DNA of 6,538 bases from Brevundimonas sp. (GCA_012270135.1 JAAXIW010000260.1:1-6538), one strand, 5' to 3'; shown: positions 1 through 5,645, counted from the stretch's first letter. Numbers and translations: made by a program. Notes: generated from the sequence alone by a model not told the origin.

Positions 1-797
1 CAGTCGAGGGTGACCAGCTGGCGCGACAGGCGGATCTGGTCGGCGAATTCGATCAGGGTCTCACGCCGTTTGGGCTGTTTGATCTCGCCGGCGCGGGCCA
101 GCAGGGTGTCGAGGTCGCCGTATTCGCCGATCAGCTGCGCGGCGGTCTTGGGGCCGATGCCCGGGGCGCCGGGGATGTTGTCGACGCTGTCGCCGATCAG
201 GGCCTGGACCTCGACCACCTTGTCGGGCGTGACGCCGAATTTCTCGAACACCGCCTCCTCGGCGAGGCGGCGCTCCTTCATCGGGTCCCACATCACCACC
301 GAGGGGCCGATCAGCTGCATCAGGTCCTTGTCGGAGGAGACGATGACCGCCTCGCCGCCGGCGTCGCGGGCCTTGCAGGCATAGGTGGCGATCAGGTCGT
401 CGGCCTCATAGCCGGGCAGTTCGACGCAGTGGACGCCGAAGGCGGCGGTGGCCTCGCGGACCAGCGGGAACTGCGGGATCAGGTCCTCGGGCGGGGCGCT
501 GCGGTTGGCCTTGTACTGGTCGTACATCTCGTTGCGGAAGGTCTTCTCCGAATGGTCGAAGACGGCCACCAGATGGGTCGGGCCGTCGTCGCCCTTCATG
601 TCGCGGATCAGCTTCCACAGCATGTTGCAGTAGCCCTGCACGGCGCCCACCGGCAGCCCGTCGGACTTGCGGGTCAGGGGCGGCAGGGCGTGGTAGGCGC
701 GGAAGATGTAGGCCGAGGCGTCGATCATCCACAGACGGATGGCGGGACCGTCCTGGGTGAGGGGGCGGTCGGTCGGTTCGGCGGCGGCGTCGGTCAT
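1..797 (-). CDS. polA: DNA polymerase I, N-terminal 5'-3' exonuclease domain (partial, cut by left window edge)
   Basis: Pol I fills gaps and removes RNA primers and flaps during lagging-strand synthesis and excision repair. The 265 residues visible are its flap-endonuclease domain. The metal-binding acidic residues known from the E. coli enzyme are all in place: D26 (WMIDASAYIFRAYHALPPL), D81 (VAVFDHSEKTFR), E131/D133/D134 (GYEADDLIA), D156/D158 (SSDKDLMQL) and D203/D206 (GDSVDNIPG). A helix-hairpin-helix (PGAPGIGPKTAAQLI) follows at about 209-224. The frame stays open to base 1, so the rest lies outside the window. The ATG at 797 gives a roughly 20-residue N-terminal extension before the conserved core; an in-frame ATG at 726 (within WMID) would cut too close to D26. 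No clear Shine-Dalgarno sequence precedes the start. The gene lies 57 bp after the lipoprotein gene on the same strand. A stand-alone exonuclease cannot be excluded without the C-terminus, but full-length PolA is far more likely. Confidence 0.93.
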   Translation of the reverse strand, partial: MTDAAAEPTDRPLTQDGPAIRLWMIDASAYIFRAYHALPPLTRKSDGLPVGAVQGYCNMLWKLIRDMKGDDGPTHLVAVFDHSEKTFRNEMYDQYKANRSAPPEDLIPQFPLVREATAAFGVHCVELPGYEADDLIATYACKARDAGGEAVIVSSDKDLMQLIGPSVVMWDPMKERRLAEEAVFEKFGVTPDKVVEVQALIGDSVDNIPGAPGIGPKTAAQLIGEYGDLDTLLARAGEIKQPKRRETLIEFADQIRLSRQLVTLD

Positions 798-824
798 GGC
801 CGGACCATAGGCGGGCGCGGGGCC

Positions 825-843
825 GCCGTCACCGGCTGACGAC
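825..843. other. Small hairpin between the lipoprotein gene and polA
   Basis: A 7-bp stem (GCCGTCA / TGACGAC on the plus strand, one G-T wobble when read as minus-strand RNA) encloses a 5-base loop. It starts about 11 bases after the lipoprotein stop. No T-run follows, so it is at best a weak or Rho-assisted terminator and could be chance in such GC-rich DNA. Confidence 0.25.
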
Positions 844-854
844 TACGACACTCC

Positions 855-1295
855 TTAGGAAACCCAGGTGTTGCGGCACTCGCCGACCGTCCAGCCGGCG
901 AAGCCCGAATGGACCCGGCACTCATAGCCCATGCCGGCCAGGGGACCGTGCATGATGCCGGTCGCGACCACGGCGCCGCGGCCGTCGTAGGCCGGGCGGT
1001 CGAAGCTGACCCAGCGCATCCGCTCGCGCGGCTCGCCCGGCGCATTCGGGTCGTACGGGGTGAAGGCCAGGCCGTAGCGGCTCCAGTCGCAGCGCGGGGC
1101 GTAGTCACCCTCGAAGCGGATCGGCGGCGGCCGGTTGTCGGCGGTGTTGAAGCGGTAGTGCTCCTTCGCGATCGCCGCGATGACGGCGCAGTCGTCGCCG
1201 CCGGCCGTCGGCGGGCCATCCGGCCCGGGCGACATCGGCGTGGCGCAGGCGGAGAGGGCGAGGCCGGCGGCGGCGAGGGCGGCGAAGGCGCGCAT
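855..1295 (-). CDS. Small secreted lipoprotein with four extra cysteines, unknown function
   Basis: A 146-residue protein I do not recognise as a named family. It begins with a lipoprotein signal: short n-region (MRAF), alanine/leucine-rich core and lipobox L14-S15-A16-C17, so it should be lipidated at C17 and anchored in the envelope. A short Pro/Gly-rich linker follows (about 19-32), then a compact domain of about 110 residues containing C36, C69, C126 and C140. These could form two disulfides in the periplasm. The domain is rich in Tyr, Trp and Arg and ends GECRNTWVS. The ATG at 1295 is chosen because it gives the signal peptide and sits 8 bases after an AGGGGA ribosome-binding site; the longer open frame upstream is a shadow of the ThDP gene. 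The start is 11 bp after that gene's stop, and the TAG stop overlaps the Shine-Dalgarno sequence, implying co-transcription and probably coupled translation. A functional link with the enzyme is not shown. Confidence 0.85.
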   Translation of the reverse strand: MRAFAALAAAGLALSACATPMSPGPDGPPTAGGDDCAVIAAIAKEHYRFNTADNRPPPIRFEGDYAPRCDWSRYGLAFTPYDPNAPGEPRERMRWVSFDRPAYDGRGAVVATGIMHGPLAGMGYECRVHSGFAGWTVGECRNTWVS

Positions 1296-1306
1296 GACGG
1301 GATCCC

Positions 1307-2968
1307 CTATTTCGAGCGCAGGCCGGTGATCGTGCGGTTGGGCGCGATGTCCTCGGCCGAGGTGATCAGGTGAACGAGGGCGGGGCGGCCGGCGTTCCGG
1401 GCGGCTTCCAGCGCCGCCGGAAAGTCCTCGGTGCGTTCGCAGCGGACGCCGAAGGCGCCGAAGGCCTCGGCGTATTTGACGAAGTCGGGGTTCTTCAGGT
1501 CGGTGGCGATGGTCCGCGGGGCGCCCGGATAATGCATCTCCTGATGCATGCGGATGGTGCCGTAGGTTCCGTTGTCGACGACGACGACGACGGCGTTGAT
1601 GCCGTACTGGACGGCGGTGGCGATCTCCTGGCCGGTCATCAGATAGTCGCCATCGCCGGCGATGCAGACGACCTCGCGGCCGGGATGGACGCTCTTCGCC
1701 GCGAGGGCCGCCGGATAGCCGTAGCCCATGGCGCCCGAGGTCGGCGCCAGCTGGGTCTTGCAGACAGTGTGGCGATAGAAGCGGTGCAGCCAGGCGGCGA
1801 AATTGCCCGCGCCATTGGTGATGACCGCGTCGTCCGGCAGGGCCTCCGCCAGATGGGCCATGCATTCGCTCATATTGACCGCGCCGGTGACCGGCACGGG
1901 CGTCGAGAACTCCAGATAGTCGGCGTGCGCCGCCCGGGCCTCGGTCTCCCACGTCCGGTCCGGCTCGAGCGTGGCGAGGGCCCGCGCCGCCAGACTGTTG
2001 TCGGCCACGCCGGAGACCAGGGTCGGCCAGACCCGCCCGCGCTCCTCGGCCCCCGGATGCAGGTGGACCAGCACCCGCGCCGTGTGGGCGCGGTCGAACA
2101 GGGTGTAGCCCTGGGTCGGATTCTCGCCCAGACGGGCGCCGACGGCGATGATCAGGTCCGCCGCGCGGGCCCGGGCGACCAGTTTTGGATTGCAGCCCAG
2201 GCCGAGGTCGCCGGCGTAGTTGGGGCGGTCGTTGCCGACGATGTCCTTGCGCCGGAACGAGCCCGAGATCGGGATCATGCAGCGCTCGGCCCAGTCGGCC
2301 AGTTCAGCGGCCGCCTCGTCGGTCCAGCCCGAGCCGCCGACCACGATCAGCGGCCGTTCCGCCCCGGCGAGACGGGCGCCGATGTCCGCCAGCACGGCCG
2401 GGTCCAGCGCCGCCTTCGCGGGCGTGACCGGCCGGATCGGGGCGGGGCCGCCGTCCGCGTGCAGGATGTCCTCGGGCAGGGCGATGACCACCGGCCCCAT
2501 CCGGCCCTGAAGGGCGGTGGCGAAGGCGCGCTCGACCACCTCGACGGTGCGCTCCGGGCTCTCGATCTCGGTCGCCCATTTGGCCAGGCCGCCGAACACC
2601 TCGCGGTAGTCGACCTCCTGGAAGGCGCCGCGGCCGCGGTCGGTCAGGGCGATCTGGCCGACGAACAGGATCATCGGGGTGGAGTCCTGATGCGCCGTAT
2701 GCACGCCGATCGACGCGTGGGTCGCGCCCGGCCCCCGCGTGACCATGCAGACGCCGGGCTTTCCGGTCAGCTTGCCGTAGGCCTCGGCCATGTTGGCGGC
2801 CCCGGCCTCGTGCCGGCAGGCGATGACCTGGATTTTGTCGCGCACGTCGGCGAGGGCGTCGAGCACCGCCAGATAGCTCTCGCCCGGCACGCAGAAGACC
2901 CGGTCGATCCCGTTCATGACCAGGGTTTCGACGAGGCGGCGGGCGGCGGTGTTGGCGGGCTGGGTCAT
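1307..2968 (-). CDS. Thiamine-diphosphate-binding enzyme, acetolactate-synthase-like
   Basis: A 553-residue cytoplasmic enzyme of the ThDP-dependent decarboxylase/carboligase superfamily. The three usual domains appear in order: pyrimidine-binding (about 5-175, with the activating glutamate E54 in CRHEAGAANMAEAYG and RGPGATHASIGVH at 78-90), central (about 188-330, with VGGSGW and AVGARLGENPTQGY) and pyrophosphate-binding (about 375-545). The last carries the GDG motif at 438-440 and N466 in VDNGTYG, the Mg-ThDP signature of GDG, about 25 residues, then N. The usual NN is DN here. True biosynthetic IlvB has an RFDDRVTG-like segment in the central domain that is absent, and no regulatory small subunit (IlvN) is adjacent. 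It is therefore better called an ALS-like paralogue; substrate unknown (a 2-oxoacid is likely). The ATG at 2968 begins MTQPANTAARRLVETL, typical for the family; the frame is open further upstream but that stretch is not conserved-looking. No good Shine-Dalgarno precedes it. The lipoprotein gene follows after 11 bp. Confidence 0.9.
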   Translation of the reverse strand: MTQPANTAARRLVETLVMNGIDRVFCVPGESYLAVLDALADVRDKIQVIACRHEAGAANMAEAYGKLTGKPGVCMVTRGPGATHASIGVHTAHQDSTPMILFVGQIALTDRGRGAFQEVDYREVFGGLAKWATEIESPERTVEVVERAFATALQGRMGPVVIALPEDILHADGGPAPIRPVTPAKAALDPAVLADIGARLAGAERPLIVVGGSGWTDEAAAELADWAERCMIPISGSFRRKDIVGNDRPNYAGDLGLGCNPKLVARARAADLIIAVGARLGENPTQGYTLFDRAHTARVLVHLHPGAEERGRVWPTLVSGVADNSLAARALATLEPDRTWETEARAAHADYLEFSTPVPVTGAVNMSECMAHLAEALPDDAVITNGAGNFAAWLHRFYRHTVCKTQLAPTSGAMGYGYPAALAAKSVHPGREVVCIAGDGDYLMTGQEIATAVQYGINAVVVVVDNGTYGTIRMHQEMHYPGAPRTIATDLKNPDFVKYAEAFGAFGVRCERTEDFPAALEAARNAGRPALVHLITSAEDIAPNRTITGLRSK

Positions 2969-3063
2969 GTCCGAGCGGTTAGCAGACGGCTGATACCTTG
3001 GCCATGCAACCCGACGGCCACGCTTGACGTTACAGCCCCGCTTTCCACCCAAGGGGACCTGCC
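2969..3063. promoter_or_regulatory. Divergent intergenic region, with a possible promoter for the entericidin gene
   Basis: These 95 bp separate the divergent ThDP-enzyme and entericidin-like genes, so both promoters should lie here or overlap it. Toward the plus-strand gene there is a perfect-looking -35 element, TTGACG at 3024-3029, but the matching -10 is poor (GCTTTCC at 3040-3046 resembles the Caulobacter GCTA-type -10 only partly). The Shine-Dalgarno AAGGGGA lies at 3051-3057. Toward the minus-strand gene, GCTAACC (read on minus, 2977-2983) resembles a -10 about 9 bases from the start codon, without a convincing -35. Confidence 0.35.
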
Positions 3064-3201
3064 ATGAAAAAGATCATCACCCTCGGCCTCGTCGCCGCCG
3101 CCCTCGCGGTTTCGGCGTGCAACACCATCTCCGGCGTCGGCCGCGACGTCCGCGCCGCCGGCGACGCGGTCACCTCGGGCGCCGAGAGCGCCAAGCGGTA
3201 G
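3064..3201 (+). CDS. Entericidin A/B-family small lipoprotein
   Basis: A 45-residue protein, MKKIITLGLVAAALAVSAC followed by NTISGVGRDVRAAGDAV. It has a lysine-rich n-region, a hydrophobic core and a lipobox A-V-S-A-C19, so it should be a tiny lipid-anchored envelope protein. The segment after the cysteine, CNTISGVGRDVRAAGDAV, matches the entericidin pattern (E. coli EcnB has CNTTRGVGEDISDGGNAI), and length fits the family. In enterics the EcnA/EcnB pair was described as an antidote/toxin lipoprotein pair linked to bacteriolysis. Alphaproteobacteria often carry a single copy, as here, and its role there is uncertain. The ATG at 3064 is preceded by AAGGGGA at a good distance. It is divergent from the ThDP enzyme and convergent with truA. 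Whether it is toxin-like or antidote-like cannot be decided from sequence. Confidence 0.9.
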   Translation: MKKIITLGLVAAALAVSACNTISGVGRDVRAAGDAVTSGAESAKR

Positions 3202-3210
3202 GGCTTGTCA

Positions 3211-3251
3211 TCCCGGACGCCGCGGAAGCGGCGATCCGGGGCGGAAGCGGC
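3211..3251. repeat. REP-like palindrome plus 11-bp direct repeat
   Basis: Ten bases after the entericidin stop lies an imperfect palindrome: CCCGGACGCCGC (3212-3223), loop GGAA, then GCGGCGATCCGGG (3228-3240), i.e. a 12-bp stem with a single bulged A at 3234. GCGGAAGCGGC (3222-3232) recurs exactly at 3241-3251. The core GTCATCCCGGACGCCGCG-type sequence looks to me like the dispersed extragenic palindromes common in Caulobacterales and relatives, but copy number cannot be judged from one window. It could act as transcript-end stabiliser or terminator for the entericidin gene. Confidence 0.6.
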
Positions 3252-3254
3252 CCT

Positions 3255-3293
3255 ACGTCTCCTCCCCATCGCTCCGCAACGGGGAGGAGACGT
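3255..3293. terminator. Perfect 13-bp stem-loop between convergent genes (likely bidirectional terminator)
   Basis: ACGTCTCCTCCCC (3255-3267) and GGGGAGGAGACGT (3281-3293) are perfect inverted repeats around a 13-base loop. The hairpin lies 10 bp beyond the truA stop and 53 bp beyond the entericidin stop, so it can serve both convergent units. There is no long T-run on either side, which leaves open whether it is an intrinsic terminator, an mRNA 3'-end stabiliser or another dispersed repeat. Its left arm and loop start, CCTCCCCATCGCTC, resemble the inverted repeat at the fmt/truA junction (12 of 14 bases). Confidence 0.65.
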
Positions 3294-3302
3294 CAAGTCG
3301 CG

Positions 3303-4046
3303 TCAGCCCTCGTAGCTGACCCCGGTCAGATACAGCCCGTCCGACGGAGCGACCGGCCCGCAGCGCGCCCGGTTCTTCGCCGCCAGCGCCGCCGCCACCT
3401 CCTCGACCGCCCAGCGGCCCTGACCGACCTCCGCCAGCGTCCCCGTCATCGAGCGGACCTGGCGGTGCAGGAAACTGCGGGCCTCGAAGACCAGATGGAC
3501 CTCGTCGCCGAGGCGGGAGACGCGGGCGACGTCCAGCGTCTTCTCCGGCGATTTCGACTGGCAGGCCACGTCGCGGAAGGTGGTGAAGTCGTGCAGGCCG
3601 ACGAGGGCCTGGGCCGCCGCGTGCATGGCATCGGCGTCGAGCGGCCGTTTCACATGCCAGACCCGGCCCCGGTCCAGCGCCGGGCGGCCGGGGCGGTTGA
3701 GGATGCGATAGAGGTAGCGCCGGCCGGTGGCCGAGAAGCGGGCGTGCCAGTCGGGGGCGGCCTCGATGCAGTCCAACACGGCCACCGCCTCCTCGACCAT
3801 GTGGGCGTTGAGGGCGTTCATCACCGTTTTCGCCGGCCACGCCTTTTCGAGATCGACGCCGATGACCTGACCGGTGGCGTGGACGCCGGTGTCGGTGCGG
3901 CCGGCGGCGGCGATGCGCACCGTCTCGCCGCAGAAGGCGGTGATGGCCCGCTCGACCGCGCCCTGCACCGTCGGCTGGTCGGTCTGGGCCTGAAAGCCGT
4001 TGTAGCCCGAGCCGTCGTACTCGAGCGTCAGGCGATACCGGGGCAT
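3303..4046 (-). CDS. truA: tRNA pseudouridine(38-40) synthase
   Basis: TruA isomerises uridines 38-40 of the tRNA anticodon arm to pseudouridine in the cytoplasm. The 247-residue product has the family landmarks in order: RLTLEYDGSGYNGFQAQ at the N-terminus (5-21), the catalytic aspartate D52 in AAGRTDTGVHATGQV, the conserved RRYLYRI segment (Y111), FTTFRDVACQSKSP (154-167), FLHRQVRSMTGTL (192-204) and the C-terminal AP-DGLYLTGV (233-243). Length is close to the E. coli enzyme (about 270). The ATG at 4046 gives the correct N-terminus and follows a strong AGGGAGG ribosome-binding site. The gene begins 12 bp after the fmt stop, and the fmt TAG overlaps the Shine-Dalgarno sequence, so the two are almost certainly one operon. 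An inverted repeat can hide the Shine-Dalgarno in the mRNA (see the entry at 4048-4103). Confidence 0.97.
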   Translation of the reverse strand: MPRYRLTLEYDGSGYNGFQAQTDQPTVQGAVERAITAFCGETVRIAAAGRTDTGVHATGQVIGVDLEKAWPAKTVMNALNAHMVEEAVAVLDCIEAAPDWHARFSATGRRYLYRILNRPGRPALDRGRVWHVKRPLDADAMHAAAQALVGLHDFTTFRDVACQSKSPEKTLDVARVSRLGDEVHLVFEARSFLHRQVRSMTGTLAEVGQGRWAVEEVAAALAAKNRARCGPVAPSDGLYLTGVSYEG

Positions 4047-4047
4047 G

Positions 4048-4103
4048 GTTCCGCCTCCCTATAGCTCGCCGCGCGGCGGCTCGCTGCTTGAGGGAGGCAG
4101 AAC
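4048..4103 (-). promoter_or_regulatory. Inverted repeat sequestering the truA ribosome-binding site
   Basis: In the fmt-truA mRNA (minus strand), GUUCUGCCUCCCU (complement of 4091-4103) lies 30 bases upstream of AGGGAGGCGGAAC (complement of 4048-4060). All 13 positions can pair, counting one U-G wobble. The downstream arm is the truA Shine-Dalgarno, overlaps the last two bases of the fmt TAG, and ends one base before the truA AUG. The upstream arm is inside fmt codons. The 30-base loop holds its own small palindrome (GCCGCGCGGC, 4068-4077). A ribosome finishing fmt would open the helix, so the arrangement predicts translational coupling. It is also a good candidate for a repeat element that supplied the Fmt C-terminus. 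The pairing is seen; the regulation is inferred. Confidence 0.6.
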
Positions 4104-5018
4104 CGTCCCGGCCGGGATGGCGAAGCCGCGCAGCATCTCCTCGGCCGGCTGGGCCGCCTTGCCGGGCCGCTGCACGGTCAGCAGGCGCACGACGCCGTCG
4201 CCGCAGGCCACGCGCAGGCCGCCGTCCAGAACCTCGCCCGGTTCGCCCTCGCCCGGCCCGGAGACACGCGACATCAGGGCCTTGATCCGCACCGGGCCTT
4301 CGGGACCGGGGGCCTCGAACCAGGCGCCGGGGAAGGGCGACAGGCCGCGGATGTGGCAGTCGATCTCCACCGCCGGCCGGGTCCAGTCGATGCGGGCCTC
4401 GGCCGGGGTGATCTTCTTCGCATAGGTCGGTTCGCCGGTCTGGGGCGCGCCCTCGACGGCGCCGCGCTCGATGGCGGCGAGGGCGCGGGGCCACAGGCTG
4501 GCGCCGGTGTGCGACATGCGCCCGGACAGGGTCGCCGCCGTGTCGTCGGGGCGGATGTCCATCACCTCGGACAGCAGGATCGGCCCCTCGTCGAGGCCCT
4601 CGGACATGCGCATGATCTGGACGCCGGTCTGGCGGTCGCCGGCCATGATGGCGCGCTGGATCGGGGCCGCCCCGCGCCAGCGCGGCAGCAGGGAGCCGTG
4701 CAGGTTGAAACAGCCCAGACGGGGCGCCTCCAGCACCTCGGCCTTGAGGATCTGGCCGTAGGCGACGACGCAGGCGGCGTCGACCTCGAGGCTGCGGAAG
4801 TCAACGATGGCTTCGGGGGCCTTCATCGAGGCGGGCGTGAAGACCGGCAGCCCCATGGTCTCGGCGAAGGCGTGCACCGGCGAGGGCGTCAGCTTCTGGC
4901 CCCGGCCGCGCGGCTTCGGCGGCTGGCTGTAGACGGCCACGACCTCATGGCCGCTGGCGAGCAGCTCGGCCAGCGAGGGCACGGCGAAGTCGGGAGTTCC
5001 CATGAAGGCGAGGCGCAT
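4059..5018 (-). CDS. fmt: Methionyl-tRNA formyltransferase
   Basis: Fmt transfers a formyl group from 10-formyltetrahydrofolate to Met-tRNA(fMet), making the initiator tRNA for bacterial translation. The 319-residue protein has the N-terminal formyltransferase fold: MRLAFMGTPDFAVPSL at the start, RGRGQKLTPSPV (38-48), then the active site with N105 and H107 in CFNLHGSLLPRWRGAAPIQ and D143 in GLDEGP, matching N106/H108/D144 of E. coli. The C-terminal OB-like domain includes YAKKITPAEARIDW (199-212). The ATG at 5018 is chosen from the MRLAFMGTPDFA start; the open frame extends 33 codons upstream without similarity. No good Shine-Dalgarno precedes it. The end is unusual: after GFAIPAG the last residues, TVLPPSSSEPPRGEL, are low in complexity and encoded by the inverted repeat that masks the truA ribosome-binding site. 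The gene is upstream of truA in the same operon; def lies further upstream on the same strand, separated by other genes. Confidence 0.97.
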   Translation of the reverse strand: MRLAFMGTPDFAVPSLAELLASGHEVVAVYSQPPKPRGRGQKLTPSPVHAFAETMGLPVFTPASMKAPEAIVDFRSLEVDAACVVAYGQILKAEVLEAPRLGCFNLHGSLLPRWRGAAPIQRAIMAGDRQTGVQIMRMSEGLDEGPILLSEVMDIRPDDTAATLSGRMSHTGASLWPRALAAIERGAVEGAPQTGEPTYAKKITPAEARIDWTRPAVEIDCHIRGLSPFPGAWFEAPGPEGPVRIKALMSRVSGPGEGEPGEVLDGGLRVACGDGVVRLLTVQRPGKAAQPAEEMLRGFAIPAGTVLPPSSSEPPRGEL

Positions 5019-5308
5019 GGGAAGCGGTGTGCCCCAGACGCCGCCCGGGAACAAGGCGAGCGCGGAGAGCCGATAAGGCCGACGGGCCGCCGACGCCGCA
5101 CCACTCAAGGTTTTCACCGGTCACGGCGTTTGGCCGTTCGGTTCACGCCCCCGACCGGCGCGGCTGCACCTTGATCAGGCCCGTGCGGCGGGGGGCGGGG
5201 CGATGGCGACGTCCCCCCCGTGATCAGAAACACACAAACGTGAGTTGCATGCAGGAGGCCTCCGCCGGCAACTGAACGAGCAGCGTTTTTGCTGTTGGAG
5301 GGATCGAT
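5019..5308. other. 290-bp divergent intergenic region between fmt and the small secreted-protein gene
   Basis: No gene is supportable here: the open frames are short, GC-driven and without homology that I can see. The region must hold promoters for both flanking genes, but I find no convincing -35/-10 pair. TGATCAG occurs twice (5172-5178 and 5221-5227, 49 bp apart), and bases 5221-5250 are noticeably more A-rich than the surroundings. Nearest the plus-strand gene is a stem of AGTTGC (5243-5248) with GCAACT (5268-5273), enclosing the palindrome GGAGGCCTCC (5254-5263), then a weaker AGCAGC/GCTGTT hairpin and the Shine-Dalgarno GGAGGG just before 5309. Confidence 0.5.
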
Positions 5309-5536
5309 ATGAAGATTGCAACTGTCTGGAAGGCCTCAGCTCTCGCCCTCGCCCTGGTGGCTGGATCGACCAGCCCGGCGAGCGCTCACGGCGACATCCG
5401 TTACGAGAACAAGTTCTTTGACGAGTGGGGCAATCACGTAGGGAGCGAAATCACCTTCTGTGACGGCCACTACGGCACTTGGGGCTATCTCTCCCCCTAC
5501 GTCGACTTCGTGGTCAACGAGTGCCCGGGCGACTAG
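5309..5536 (+). CDS. Small secreted two-cysteine protein, unknown function
   Basis: A 75-residue product with a classical Sec signal peptide: MKIATVWK, hydrophobic ASALALALVAG, then SPASA with probable signal peptidase I cleavage after A26. The mature protein would be 49 residues, acidic and aromatic-rich (WG twice, several Tyr and Phe), with exactly two cysteines, C51 and C72, able to form one disulfide. The pattern VGS-x5-C-D-G, then WG, then a terminal Cys recalls the small secreted DUF6289-type proteins, but this is from memory and weak. The start is well supported by GGAGGG 7 bases upstream and by the signal peptide. GC is about 60% by hand count, clearly below its neighbours, and it runs against the flanking minus-strand genes, so it may be a later insertion. 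It is a single-gene unit closed by a hairpin terminator. Function unknown. Confidence 0.8.
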   Translation: MKIATVWKASALALALVAGSTSPASAHGDIRYENKFFDEWGNHVGSEITFCDGHYGTWGYLSPYVDFVVNECPGD

Positions 5537-5548
5537 CAGGGACGCGAC

Positions 5549-5576
5549 GGGCGGCTCCGCAAGGAGCCGCCCTCTT
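5549..5576 (+). terminator. Rho-independent terminator after the small secreted-protein gene
   Basis: GGGCGGCTCC (5549-5558), tetraloop GCAA, GGAGCCGCCC (5563-5572): a perfect 10-bp stem, 12 bases after the stop codon and followed by TCTT. The T-tract is short, as is common in GC-rich genomes. From the other strand there is no T-run, so it serves the plus-strand gene mainly. Confidence 0.8.
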
Positions 5577-5645
5577 GCGATCCCGGGGGCGAACCCGAGT
5601 ATGACGCAATGGATCAGGATGGAAACGCGGGCGAGTCCGCAAGCG

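Noticed and set aside
429..839. Plus-strand and minus-strand open frames within the polA region
   Set aside because: The true reading is the minus-strand polA frame running off the window; the others lack any family match.
1307..2968. Calling the ThDP enzyme IlvB (biosynthetic acetolactate synthase)
   Set aside because: The RFDDRVTG-type central motif and an adjacent IlvN are missing, so only superfamily-level naming is justified.
2969..3052. 28-codon N-terminal extension of the ThDP enzyme
   Set aside because: The extension (MGGKRGCNVKRGRR...) is not family-like and overlaps the divergent promoter region; the start at 2968 fits the family.
1370..3067. Long plus-strand open frame (565 codons) opposite the ThDP enzyme
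   Set aside because: It is the GC-bias antisense shadow of a clearly conserved enzyme; its translation is Gly/Arg/Asp/Val-rich with no recognisable domain.
3253..4494. Minus-strand open frame of 413 codons across truA and fmt
   Set aside because: It is an arginine/glycine/proline-rich alternative frame covering two intact, well-recognised genes.
5019..5117. 33-codon N-terminal extension of fmt
   Set aside because: Fmt proteins start at the MRLAFMGTPDFA-type sequence; the extension has no matching homologue pattern.
4353..5174. Plus-strand open frame of 273 codons opposite fmt
   Set aside because: Antisense shadow of fmt; no start signal or similarity.
5172..5227. TGATCAG direct repeats as an operator pair
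   Set aside because: A 7-base motif occurring twice, with a palindromic core, is easily chance; no promoter is recognisable next to it.
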